A stretch of 37,482 nt of DNA from Opitutia bacterium (lineage in GTDB: Bacteria > Verrucomicrobiota > Verrucomicrobiia > Opitutales > Seribacteraceae), in the NCBI GenBank assembly GCA_002730975.1, contig PCBO01000025.1, positions 7,980 through 45,461 on the forward strand, given 5' to 3'. The position numbers were made by a program, and so were the translations under genes. Below the pieces are notes generated by a model. It saw only the letters and a list, made by a program, of their open reading frames with translations, had not been told where the DNA came from and made no database searches. Shown one piece after another: positions 24,310-33,599 of this stretch (position 1 is its first letter; the number at the start of each line of letters is the position of its first letter).

Positions 24310-27300
24310 TCAAATCTCGTTGTCTCGCAACCAACGAAAGCCGATGAGGGCAAATGTTCTGTACAGACCGTTCCAATCATCGCCATCGGAAGAGTTGGCA
24401 GCACTGGAGAAAACTTCCTTTTGTTCCGCGACGTCGGGCAGTCTTTGAAAAATAGCCTCGCCTCGGAGGTGGCTTTCGTCAGTCCCCTCATTTGTTGCGG
24501 AGGTGCCTGTGGTTTCACCGTAAAAGCGTACGCGGAAAGTATCGGAACGGGCCGAAAGGCATGGGCCGAGCCTAGAAAGTAGGTCGGCTTGAGTGAGAAA
24601 TCCGGGGGCATGCGATGCCGCAGGACCCGAGGCGGAAGTCGAGCCACCGGTTTTTTTGGCTGCCGTCTTTAGTTCCTTGTCGAAGTTTCGATGGGAGACC
24701 GCCATTATCATTTCATCCTGAAACCGCTTGTTTATGCCTGCATTATCAATGGCGGCGGCTAGGGCTCCTTGCAGGGCATTACTTTTCCAGTGGTTTGATC
24801 CCGAGACTTCGGAGTCGGGCAAGGTGCGATTAACGAACTCGGCAAGGGAGCGAAAAGGTCCACGGCGCTTGACTTGGGTCACGATTTCGGCGGCAAGGGC
24901 TCGGATTTCGAATTGGCTGAGCGAGCGATATCCCAAATAAGCCTCTTTGGAGGCGGAATTGACCTTGTCTTCTTCCTTGATAGCCTGACCTAATGGTTCG
25001 TTGACCCTCAAGAAGGGCGACTCGTAGTCGTCTCCGTGTTGAACGCCGTTTTTACCTTTGACCTTGGCTCCGAAAAATGATCCGAGCAACGCAGACCAAG
25101 CGTGAACCGAGGTCGAGTTGACGTTGAAGGCTCCGTCCAACAGAAGCATGGACGCCGCCATGTCGTAGGACTTCAAGTCGTCGTCCCTCCGATCGAGAAT
25201 CGTCATGTATGCTTGGGGGGCAGGTAGGCCGGCTTCTACAAGTTCGCGAGTTCGCCGCCACAGGAGTCGTGGATCCCGTCGGAGTTTAAATCGATTATTG
25301 GCCAAGGTGAAGTCGACTTCTTCCATCTCTCGGGAAGTCACGCTGCGGGGTACAGTGGATAGGAAATAACTGTCCCAAAGGGCTTCGTTCAGGAGGTAGG
25401 AATGGTCGTAGTGGTAACCCGCATCAAGACGGGTCTCCGTGGCAGTCCATATATTATCGCTTAGGTTGGAATAGAGGGCATCGAGAGGAATGCGCGGATC
25501 GGCCAGCGAGTTGCCGATGGCATAGCTAGGTTTGTACCCCAGTCCACGCATGGCGTACTTCTCGTACGAGGCTCCAATTTCGAAAGTCAGGTGTTCCCGA
25601 ATTATTCTGTGTGGTTTTGTCGAGAAGTCGACATGGGAGAATTGGGCGAGGGAGCGAAAATGCTCGTGATCGTAGCCCTTGGGTATTTCGAATAAGGTAC
25701 CTTTCGTCACTCCGGCTTGATGCGAGTAGGCTATGAAGGGGCTATCGTACGAAGCGGAACCCGAGACCGGCACCTCCCACTCGTCGAACGAAACCCGTGC
25801 CTTTTGGGTGCGATAGTTGGGGATGGTCTGAAGAGAACCCGTCAAAGGATGCTCCGCGCTTTCTGAAAATTCATATGGTGTAGGTGTTAGTAGGGAGGCT
25901 CGGGGATTATAGTTGGCCAACCAACGGATTCGCCCATCTTCATTGGACTCGTCTTCTTCCGCGGCGTATCGCATCACAAAGCGACGACCGACCGAACCCG
26001 CCAGTTCACTTGAACTGTATCGACTGCTAGACTTATGCTCGAGTAACGAAAATTGCTCCGGTTCCAATCCTTCATCCCGAAAACGGCCCATAGACAACAG
26101 CACTAGTGGATCGTTGTACGAAGAATCCGTATCGATGGCATCCTTGAAGAGTGCTACGTAGGTCTCGTTTTGGTCGAGAAGAACCTCCCCGTGCGTGGGC
26201 TTTGCATCACCGTCAAAGGCCTTGTCCGTTGGTTTCCAAAAGGTGTGACCACCGTTCCAGCCCTCCGTCAGAACATTGCCCGGGGCTTGTCCAATGCTGT
26301 ATTCTGCATATTTCCCTTCGCCGGATGGAGTAAAGACAAGCGCCTCTCCTGCCTTCAATCCGGAAGCATTGTCCAAAACGAAGCCAATTTTCTTGCTCAT
26401 TAAGCCGGAATACTTCGTGGGAACTTTGACCGAGGCAGGATAGCCGGAACTGGATTTCACCGTGCAGATTCCAACAGTCGCGCCAGCGCAACCAGGATGA
26501 TTGTCGCTGCGAAACTCCAAACGGGTTCTGTCCGAGGAGGCCACGGCGCTGAAGGTCACATAGTCTTGTGGTGCTCCGTAGCGGAAGAGGTTCCTGTCGC
26601 CCTCGAATGTGGCCATGTCCACCCCGTCCCACGACACGATTCCGCGCCGTTTGTCTGTGCGCGGATTGTCCCTGTTGATGCCGAAAGGAAATCGAACTTC
26701 GTAAGTTTCTCCGGGCACGGTATCCATAAACGTCCAAATCTTCCCGGGACTGCATGCGATAAGATCGACTCCTATGTTCTCGTCTGTATTTATGTGGGGC
26801 CAACGGGAGTTCGGATAACCAGGATCGGGATTTGGCCCTTTGATGTCTACACGCGCTTTGCCTTGGTCGAGAATTTCGCCGTCGGGTCCTCCGGATTTAC
26901 GAGGATGCCAACGGTAGAAGTTACTTTCACAAACGTTCCGATCGTTGTAGTAAATTCGGAATTTGTCACCGAAGCCGAACTGTTCTCGGTTCCAGACCGC
27001 CACGGTATACTTCGCGGGAATGATATCAACGTTATGTGGATTCCAGAGCACCACTGCCGGCAAAATGTGGGAGTGGATTCGGAACTTGCCTGAGGATTCC
27101 TTCTTGTAGGTAGGATAAAGAAAGAACTGTGCACGAGATATTACAGGATGAACTCCTACCTTGTCCTCCATCTGTGCTCGCGGAGCAATACTTTTGCCCG
27201 AACTATCAGGGCGCAGGTTATAATAGTCACGGAGTTGATCCCACAAGGGTCCGCCTGGGTCGATGCTTACGTCCTCCGTACCGCATTGAATAATAGTCGA

Positions 27301-28599
27301 ATACACCTTGCCGCTCCTCCATTGTCGGTAATGGCAGCGAGTTACTCCGGAAAGCGGGTTACCCTTGTTGTCGACAATCGTATGGTTGAAACCTGCAGGG
27401 GAGTTGTAATTTAGGGTAATGAGAATGTTGCCATCGCTCAAGCGCAATACGTCCAAACGTAGATCCCAGTCGTAATCATTCAAGTCCTCGATTAAAAGGG
27501 AATAGGATTGCGTGCCGGAAGCCACCATCTTGCAGTAGCGGGAGGCAGTCGGATCTAGGGAACGGCGAGTGGTGCCGGGACTCCAGGAACCTCCCCCGTT
27601 TTGCCGAATATTGCAAAAAAGTTCATAGCCCTGAAGTTCCGGAAACCCCCTACCCGGAACAAATCCGCTACCGCCAATGTTACCGGATGTGGAATCACTA
27701 CCAATCGCTCCGAATATTTGTTCATCCCCCGTCAGTACGAGCTTGCCTTCGGAATTCTTTGCCTTTGGTTGCAAACCGGCCGTTAGGTCTCGGCGTAAAC
27801 CTCCACCTTGGACATTTGCCAATACACCATGTCCGTAAACGGATACGTCGTAAAATCGAGCATTAAGGATCTCTTCGTCAACTGCCTTCGTTGCTTCAGA
27901 AACGGAAGACTCATTAAGCAATCTGGAGCGTGTTTGGGTTGGAACCTTCGACTCGAAATTCTCAAATCCGGGGATAACCGAAACGCCAAAGCCCGTTGAG
28001 TTTAGTGCGCCGTCAGTTCGAGGCATGCTTATCTTCGCCTTAAGGCCTTCGTCTCCCACCCAGTATGCATATGAGCCTGAACTTGTTTTCGAATTGGTAT
28101 TGGAAAGAAGCCCCAACCCGATTTTCGTTACCCGCACCTCGTCTTCTACGGAAGAACCCTCTCCTGTACCTCTCACCAGCTCGACTCGCTCTGTCGAATC
28201 AAGAGGCAGAGACCCGTGATCAAAAGGATTGGCGTCTTCTTCCGAAACCAACCACACGGGCGGAATCTTCTTGTTGTTCGCATTCCAAACCCCCGTCCAA
28301 TGCCTGCGCCCTCCGAGTTCAGAACCCGAATCAATTGATTCTTTTTCCAGTATAGCTGCAGTGGCTGAAATTCTTTGATCAGGTCCAAGGTGTTTGTTCA
28401 GTTCTCCCAATGCCACGCTTAATCCATATCGAGCATGCGTTTTCGCCAATACTGATTTCTCGCGAAGTTGTGACTGCCGTAGCTCCAAGGACACCAGAGA
28501 CATCATGCTCAAAACAAATAAGAATACTACCGACAACAGCGCTAGGCATAATATTAATGCAAAGCCACTACGCCTATTCTTTTTCTTGTATCTGATCAG
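24310..28599 (-). CDS. Verru_Chthon cassette protein A-like giant pseudopilin, downstream paralogue (probable CTG start)
   Basis: The protein is about 1,429 residues and aligns along its length with the upstream paralogue. The N-terminus, KKKNRRSGFALILCLALL then SVVFLFVLSMM, is a prepilin-like signal: a basic stretch, a Gly-Phe cleavage site and a hydrophobic helix. It lacks the Glu5 of major pilins, as in GspK-like minor pseudopilins. The C-terminal part has family landmarks (RALAAEIVTQVKRRGPFRSL, AEFVNRTLPD, APGFLTQADLLSRLGP). An open frame beginning with TTG at 28536 would cut into the hydrophobic helix. The frame continues to a TAA at 28624-28626 with no ATG, GTG or TTG there. CTG at 28599, 7 bases after GAGGA, keeps the whole signal and is my choice. 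A damaged start is the alternative. Confidence 0.82.
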   Translation of the reverse strand: MIRYKKKNRRSGFALILCLALLSVVFLFVLSMMSLVSLELRQSQLREKSVLAKTHARYGLSVALGELNKHLGPDQRISATAAILEKESIDSGSELGGRRHWTGVWNANNKKIPPVWLVSEEDANPFDHGSLPLDSTERVELVRGTGEGSSVEDEVRVTKIGLGLLSNTNSKTSSGSYAYWVGDEGLKAKISMPRTDGALNSTGFGVSVIPGFENFESKVPTQTRSRLLNESSVSEATKAVDEEILNARFYDVSVYGHGVLANVQGGGLRRDLTAGLQPKAKNSEGKLVLTGDEQIFGAIGSDSTSGNIGGSGFVPGRGFPELQGYELFCNIRQNGGGSWSPGTTRRSLDPTASRYCKMVASGTQSYSLLIEDLNDYDWDLRLDVLRLSDGNILITLNYNSPAGFNHTIVDNKGNPLSGVTRCHYRQWRSGKVYSTIIQCGTEDVSIDPGGPLWDQLRDYYNLRPDSSGKSIAPRAQMEDKVGVHPVISRAQFFLYPTYKKESSGKFRIHSHILPAVVLWNPHNVDIIPAKYTVAVWNREQFGFGDKFRIYYNDRNVCESNFYRWHPRKSGGPDGEILDQGKARVDIKGPNPDPGYPNSRWPHINTDENIGVDLIACSPGKIWTFMDTVPGETYEVRFPFGINRDNPRTDKRRGIVSWDGVDMATFEGDRNLFRYGAPQDYVTFSAVASSDRTRLEFRSDNHPGCAGATVGICTVKSSSGYPASVKVPTKYSGLMSKKIGFVLDNASGLKAGEALVFTPSGEGKYAEYSIGQAPGNVLTEGWNGGHTFWKPTDKAFDGDAKPTHGEVLLDQNETYVALFKDAIDTDSSYNDPLVLLSMGRFRDEGLEPEQFSLLEHKSSSRYSSSELAGSVGRRFVMRYAAEEDESNEDGRIRWLANYNPRASLLTPTPYEFSESAEHPLTGSLQTIPNYRTQKARVSFDEWEVPVSGSASYDSPFIAYSHQAGVTKGTLFEIPKGYDHEHFRSLAQFSHVDFSTKPHRIIREHLTFEIGASYEKYAMRGLGYKPSYAIGNSLADPRIPLDALYSNLSDNIWTATETRLDAGYHYDHSYLLNEALWDSYFLSTVPRSVTSREMEEVDFTLANNRFKLRRDPRLLWRRTRELVEAGLPAPQAYMTILDRRDDDLKSYDMAASMLLLDGAFNVNSTSVHAWSALLGSFFGAKVKGKNGVQHGDDYESPFLRVNEPLGQAIKEEDKVNSASKEAYLGYRSLSQFEIRALAAEIVTQVKRRGPFRSLAEFVNRTLPDSEVSGSNHWKSNALQGALAAAIDNAGINKRFQDEMIMAVSHRNFDKELKTAAKKTGGSTSASGPAASHAPGFLTQADLLSRLGPCLSARSDTFRVRFYGETTGTSATNEGTDESHLRGEAIFQRLPDVAEQKEVFSSAANSSDGDDWNGLYRTFALIGFRWLRDNEI

Positions 28600-28623
28600 T
28601 GGGGATTCCTCTTTTAAACAAGG

Positions 28624-28642
28624 TTAGTATGAGTTATACTAA
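28624..28642 (-). promoter_or_regulatory. Inverted repeat upstream of the second giant pseudopilin-like gene
   Basis: TTAGTAT (28624-28630) and ATACTAA (28636-28642) form a perfect 7-bp inverted repeat with a 5-base spacer, ending about 25 bases before the proposed CTG start and its ribosome binding site. It may be an operator or a small mRNA hairpin. The 250-base gap 28600-28849 otherwise holds no gene; it separates the two paralogues and may include a second promoter. Confidence 0.4.
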
Positions 28643-28849
28643 TCAAACATATACAAACCCCTCTTTGCAACGAGGTTATTTTTCATGATTGGATCAAGCC
28701 GGTAGGGATTAACTGCTTATTAAACAAAAATCGGGAAATTGCCGACTAAACTTGATGCTGCAAGTTTCTTAAATGAAAGTAACGATTTCCTTGATTTAAT
28801 CCGTAAAATCATGGAAATAATTTGCACAGTTCGCCAAAGTCTTAACTTG

Positions 28850-31800
28850 TCAAATCTCGTTGTCTTGCAACCACCGAAAGCCGACGAGCGCAAACATCCT
28901 GTGAAGGCCGTTCCAATCATTGTTCTCGGAAGCTCCCGTGGTAACTTTCCTTTGTTCCGCGACGTCAGGCAGTCGTTGGAAAATGGCCTCGCCGCGGAAG
29001 TGGCTCTCGTCCGCCCTCTCATTTATCGGCGAGGTGCCTGTGGTATCACCGTAAAAGCGTACTCGGAAAGTATCGGAACGGGCCGACAGGCATGGGCCGA
29101 GCCTAGAAAGTAGGTCGGCTTGAGTGAGAAATCCTGGGGCATGCGATGCCGCAGGACCTGAGGCGGAAGTCGAGCCACCGGTTTTTTTGGCTGCTGTCTT
29201 TAGTTCCTTGTCGAAGTTTCGATGGGAGACCGCCATTATCATTTCATCCTCAAACCGCTTGTTGATACCTGCATTCTCGATGGCAGTGGCAAGGGCGCCT
29301 TTGAGGGCATTGCTTTCCCAATCGGATGACGTTGAGGAAGTACCTTCAGGCAAGGTGCGATTAACAAATTCGGCAAGGGATCGAAAAGGCCCGCGTCGCT
29401 TGACTTGAACTACAATTTCCGAGGCTAGGGCTCGAATTTCGGATTGGCTGAGCGAGCGATACCCCAAGTAAGCCACTTCGGAGGCAGAATTCACATTGTC
29501 TCCTTCCTTGATAGGGGAGCCAAGCGGTTCGTTGATCCTTAAGAAGGGCGACTCGTATTCGTCTCCGTGCAGGACGCCGTCTTTACTTTTAACCTTGGCT
29601 CCGAAGAATGAGCCGAGCAACGCCGACCATGCATGGACTGAGGTCGAGTTGACGTTGAACGCTCCGTCCAACAGAAGCATTGAAGCCGACAAGTCGTAAG
29701 ATTTCAAGTCATCGTCGCTCCGGTCGCGAATCGCCATGTAGGCTTGTGGCGCAGGAAGACCTGCTTCGATGAGTTCGCGAGCAGAACGCCATTGAACTCG
29801 GGGATCCCGGCGAAGCTTCAACCGCTCGTTGGGTAAGTTGAAATCAAGTTCCTCCATTTGTTTTGAAGTTACGCTCCTGGGAACAGTCGAGAGAAAATAA
29901 CTATCCCAGAGGGCCTCGTTCAACAGATAGGAATGATCATAGTGGTAACCGGCATCAAGGCGAGCTTCGGTCGCGGTCCATATATTTTCACTGAGGTTTG
30001 TATAGGGAGAATCGAGAGGGATACGGGGATCGGCGAGCGAGTTGCCGATGGCATAGCTGGGTTTATAGCCGAGGCCACGCATGGCGTATTTTTCATAGAA
30101 AGAACTGATGTCAAATGTCAGGAATTCGCGAATGAGCCTGTGGGTCTTCGTGGAAAAATCGACGTGGGAGAATTGGGCGAGGGAGTGAAAATGCTCGTGG
30201 TCATAGCCCTTGGGAATTTCGAACAAGGTGCCTTGCGTCACACCCGCTTGGTGGGAGTAGGCGATAAAGGGGCTGTCGTATGAAGCGGAACCCGAGACCG
30301 GCACCTCCCACTCGTCGACCGAAACCCGCGCCTTTTGGGTGCGATAGTTGGGGATGGTCTGAAGAGAACCCGTCAAGGGATGCTCCGCGCTTTCGGAAAA
30401 TTCATATGGCGTAGGTGACAGGAGAGAGGCTCGTGGATTATAGTTGGCTAACCAGCGTATGCGTCCTCCTCGAGACGATTGCTCCTCTTCCGCGGCATAT
30501 CGCATAACGAAGCGACGACCTACGGATCCGGCTAATTCACTTGAACTGTAGCGAGCGCTGGACTTTCGCTTTAGCAAGGGGAATTGCTCAGGTGGCGCGC
30601 CCTCGTCCTTGAATTGACCCATCGACAGCAGAACCAATGGTTCATTGTAAGAGGAATCCGTGTCTACGGCGCCTTTGAATAGTGCGACGTAGGTCTCGTT
30701 CTGGTCGAGAAGGACTTCTCCGTGCGTGGGCTTTGCGTCATCGTCAAAGGCCTTGTCCGTAGCTTTCCAGAAAGTATGACCGCCATTCCATCCCTCGCTC
30801 AGAGCATTTCCCGGTGGTTGTCCAATACGATATTCCGAATATCTTCCTTCGGCGGAAGGGGTGAACACAAGCGCCTCGCCCGCCTTTAATCCGGATGAAT
30901 TGTCCAGAACGAAGCCAATCTTCTTACTCATTAGACCTGAATATTTCGTCGAAATCTTGACGGAAGCAGGATAACCGGATGCCGACTTTACCGTACAGAT
31001 TCCAACTACTACTCCTTGGCATGTTCTTCCGCCATGTCTTTGAAATCCGCCATCCGCTTTAGTGTGAGTATCACTACGGAACTCCAATCTGGTTTGATCT
31101 GAAGTGGCCACTGCGCTGAAACTTACGTAATCTTGCGGAGTACCATAAGTGAAAAGCTCAGTATTGCCCTCGAATGTGGCCATGTCGATTCCATCCCAAG
31201 ATACAATGCCCCTACGAACATAGGGTTTCGGGCGATCATCTTCGTTTATGCCATATGGGAATCGCACCTCGTAGGTTTCGCCTGGTACAGTCTCGAGAAT
31301 AGTCCAGATTTTCCCGTATTGACAGGGACCAACAAGATCAATGGCAATTTCGTTTTCCAAATCGATGTAGGGCCAATGGGCATTAGGATAACCGGCTTCG
31401 GGGTTTTTGCCTTTAATATCAACTTTCGCTTTGCGTTGGTCCAGAATTTCGCCTTCCGGACCGCCACTTTTCCATGGTTGCCAACGATAGTAGTTTTTCT
31501 CGCAGATGTTTCTGTCATTATAATAAATTCGATATTTGTCGCCGAAACCGCGTTGCTCACGGTTCCAGACTGCCATGGTGTACTTTGAGGGTGCGAGATC
31601 AACGTTGTGGGGGTTCCAAAGTACCACGGCAGGCAATATGTGCGAGTGGATTCGGAACTTGCCAGAATGCTCCTCCTCGTAGGTAGGATAAAGAAAGAAT
31701 TGTGCACGAGAAATTACAGGATGAACCCCCACCTTGTCTTCCATCTGAACTCGCGGAGACATGGTTTTGCCCGAGGCGCGCAAGTTATAGTAGTCTCTTA

Positions 31801-33205
31801 ATTGGTCCCACAAAGGACCTCCTGGATCGATGGTTACGTTCTCAGTACTATTACCCTGACCACCTTTCACGGTGACTACGCGACGGTCACTTGGGCCACG
31901 CTTATGGTTGCAGTTGATCAAGCCCTGAACCGCCTGACCTTTATCGTCGTAAACAGTAGCTTTGTAGCAGGTATAACTGGGATGGTACAAGGAGAGGCGA
32001 ATGTTGCCGTCACTCATTCGCTCTGCTTCAATACGTACATCCCAATCAAAGTCTCCAGCATCCTCGAAATCGATGCAGTAGTAATCCGCAGTTGATTCAC
32101 GAAGCTTGACGCGGCGCGAGTTTTGAGGTGAAGCATTTCCCTGATTGAAGGGCAATCGACCCACACGGCTACCCATGTCGAGTTCATAGCCCTGCAACTC
32201 AGGAAAACCTACTTGAGGAATATAGCCATTGGGTTTAGAGGGTTCACTCCCCCCTACCGGACCGAAAATTTGTTCATCCTCCGTCAGCACGAGTTCGCCT
32301 TCGGAATCCTTCGCTTTTGGTTGCAGGCCCGCCGTTAAATCTCGACGCAAACCTCCACCTTGGACATTAGCCAAAACACCATGACCGTGAACGGTTACGT
32401 CGTGAAATCGAGCATGGAGTGTCTCTTCCTTGACTGCATTCGTTGCTTCAGAAACGGAAGACTCATTCAGTAATCTGGAGCGTGATTGGGTTGGAACCTT
32501 CGACTCGAAGTCCTCAAACCCGGGAATGATCGTAACGCCAAAGCCCGTCGAATTTAGCGCGCCGTCAGTTCGAGGCATGCTTATCTTGGCTTTTTGGCCC
32601 TCGTCTCCAATCCAGTAAGCGTACGAACCTGATTTTTTGGTCCTTCCAATTAATTCCGTTGAGCTGCCTGAATTAGTTTTCGAAACAAAGTCCAATCCTA
32701 CTCTCTTAACCAGAACCTCGTCTGCGTCAGAGGAAGTGCCTCCTGTTTTTCCCACCAATTCTACTCGCTCATTGGAATGATTAGACAGGGGTCCGGCTTC
32801 GTATGGATCGGCGTTTTCTTCCGAAACCAACCATACGGGTGAAGTTGTTTTGTCCTTTGTATCCCAAACGCCCGTCCAATACTTGCGCCCGCCGAGTACC
32901 GAATCATAATCATTAGATTTTTCCATTAAATCGGCCGAAGCTGAAATTTTTTGATCAGGTCCCAAATGTTTATTTAACTCACCAAACGCCACGCTTAATC
33001 CAAAACGAGCATGGGTTTTGGCAACTACTGTTTTCTCGCGAAGTTGTGACTGTCGTAATTCCAAGGACACTATGGACATCATGCTTAATACAAACAAAAA
33101 CACTACGGACAGCAGTGCTAGTGATAGGATTAACGCAAAGCCTTTACGCCCCTCCTTCTTACAGCGTGTGGGTGGCAGGGTAATTTTTTCCTTCAAGAAA
33201 AACAT
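28850..33205 (-). CDS. Verru_Chthon cassette protein A-like giant pseudopilin, upstream paralogue
   Basis: This 1,451-residue protein begins with a prepilin-like signal: a basic N-region (CKKEGRKG), Gly22-Phe23 as the likely cleavage site, then ALILSLALLSVVFLFVLSMM without Glu5. After the helix come family features: KTHARFGLSVAFGELNKHLG and PDQKISASA. Mid-protein landmarks are SYAYWIGDEGQKAKISMPRT, RAQFFLYPTYEEE, ILPAVVLWNPHNVD and GRIRWLANYNPRAS. The C-terminus has GPFRSLAEFVNRTLPEG and APGFLTQADLLSRLGP. The family is known from a verrucomicrobial four-gene cassette (A-D); B, C and D are not visible here. It probably inserts in the inner membrane and is handled by a type IV pilus or type II secretion-like machine. 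The start is ATG 33205. It differs from its neighbour in a central segment near residues 340-465. Confidence 0.88.
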   Translation of the reverse strand: MFFLKEKITLPPTRCKKEGRKGFALILSLALLSVVFLFVLSMMSIVSLELRQSQLREKTVVAKTHARFGLSVAFGELNKHLGPDQKISASADLMEKSNDYDSVLGGRKYWTGVWDTKDKTTSPVWLVSEENADPYEAGPLSNHSNERVELVGKTGGTSSDADEVLVKRVGLDFVSKTNSGSSTELIGRTKKSGSYAYWIGDEGQKAKISMPRTDGALNSTGFGVTIIPGFEDFESKVPTQSRSRLLNESSVSEATNAVKEETLHARFHDVTVHGHGVLANVQGGGLRRDLTAGLQPKAKDSEGELVLTEDEQIFGPVGGSEPSKPNGYIPQVGFPELQGYELDMGSRVGRLPFNQGNASPQNSRRVKLRESTADYYCIDFEDAGDFDWDVRIEAERMSDGNIRLSLYHPSYTCYKATVYDDKGQAVQGLINCNHKRGPSDRRVVTVKGGQGNSTENVTIDPGGPLWDQLRDYYNLRASGKTMSPRVQMEDKVGVHPVISRAQFFLYPTYEEEHSGKFRIHSHILPAVVLWNPHNVDLAPSKYTMAVWNREQRGFGDKYRIYYNDRNICEKNYYRWQPWKSGGPEGEILDQRKAKVDIKGKNPEAGYPNAHWPYIDLENEIAIDLVGPCQYGKIWTILETVPGETYEVRFPYGINEDDRPKPYVRRGIVSWDGIDMATFEGNTELFTYGTPQDYVSFSAVATSDQTRLEFRSDTHTKADGGFQRHGGRTCQGVVVGICTVKSASGYPASVKISTKYSGLMSKKIGFVLDNSSGLKAGEALVFTPSAEGRYSEYRIGQPPGNALSEGWNGGHTFWKATDKAFDDDAKPTHGEVLLDQNETYVALFKGAVDTDSSYNEPLVLLSMGQFKDEGAPPEQFPLLKRKSSARYSSSELAGSVGRRFVMRYAAEEEQSSRGGRIRWLANYNPRASLLSPTPYEFSESAEHPLTGSLQTIPNYRTQKARVSVDEWEVPVSGSASYDSPFIAYSHQAGVTQGTLFEIPKGYDHEHFHSLAQFSHVDFSTKTHRLIREFLTFDISSFYEKYAMRGLGYKPSYAIGNSLADPRIPLDSPYTNLSENIWTATEARLDAGYHYDHSYLLNEALWDSYFLSTVPRSVTSKQMEELDFNLPNERLKLRRDPRVQWRSARELIEAGLPAPQAYMAIRDRSDDDLKSYDLSASMLLLDGAFNVNSTSVHAWSALLGSFFGAKVKSKDGVLHGDEYESPFLRINEPLGSPIKEGDNVNSASEVAYLGYRSLSQSEIRALASEIVVQVKRRGPFRSLAEFVNRTLPEGTSSTSSDWESNALKGALATAIENAGINKRFEDEMIMAVSHRNFDKELKTAAKKTGGSTSASGPAASHAPGFLTQADLLSRLGPCLSARSDTFRVRFYGDTTGTSPINERADESHFRGEAIFQRLPDVAEQRKVTTGASENNDWNGLHRMFALVGFRWLQDNEI

Positions 33206-33599
33206 GAACGGTATTAAAGTATCATAGTTATTCCCAACATTGCAAACGGAGGAGTCAACCTATTTCAGGGATACGACAGGGGTTGTTCTTGGATTGATTG
33301 GGGAAGCATCAATAAACAAAAACATCTTTAAAACCAAGGGTCATGAAGCGCAGTCAACAACTATTCTTAGTTCTACCCTCAAATACCCCTCATAAATATT
33401 AAGTAGTCGAGCAATCGCTCAAGGCCATATCAGACCTTCCAAATTTGGACACCTGGAACAATTTGTGACCTGAAATCCGAAACGAGAAGATTTTAGACAC
33501 CCGCTTTCTAACGTGTTACCAATTACGCATGATGGGTCCCTAAAACCTCTCGGTGTTGACTAGGTCTACGGAAGTGAACCGCCGTTGGAGGGCAGGCAA
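33206..33599. other. Intergenic region upstream of the giant pseudopilin-like genes
   Basis: These 394 bases hold no gene I can support. The minus-strand Gfo/Idh/MocA gene ends at 33600, and the first giant gene starts at 33205. A TATGAT on the minus strand (about 33222-33227) could be a -10 element for the cluster, but no -35 at the right distance is convincing. A short imperfect repeat near 33411-33422 (GAGCAATCGCTC) is too weak to call a terminator. The length suggests that the giant genes have their own promoter here. Confidence 0.5.

Noticed and set aside
24310-33205. Plus-strand and shifted frames within the two giant genes
   Set aside because: They are shadows; the minus-strand frames carry conserved motifs in both copies.
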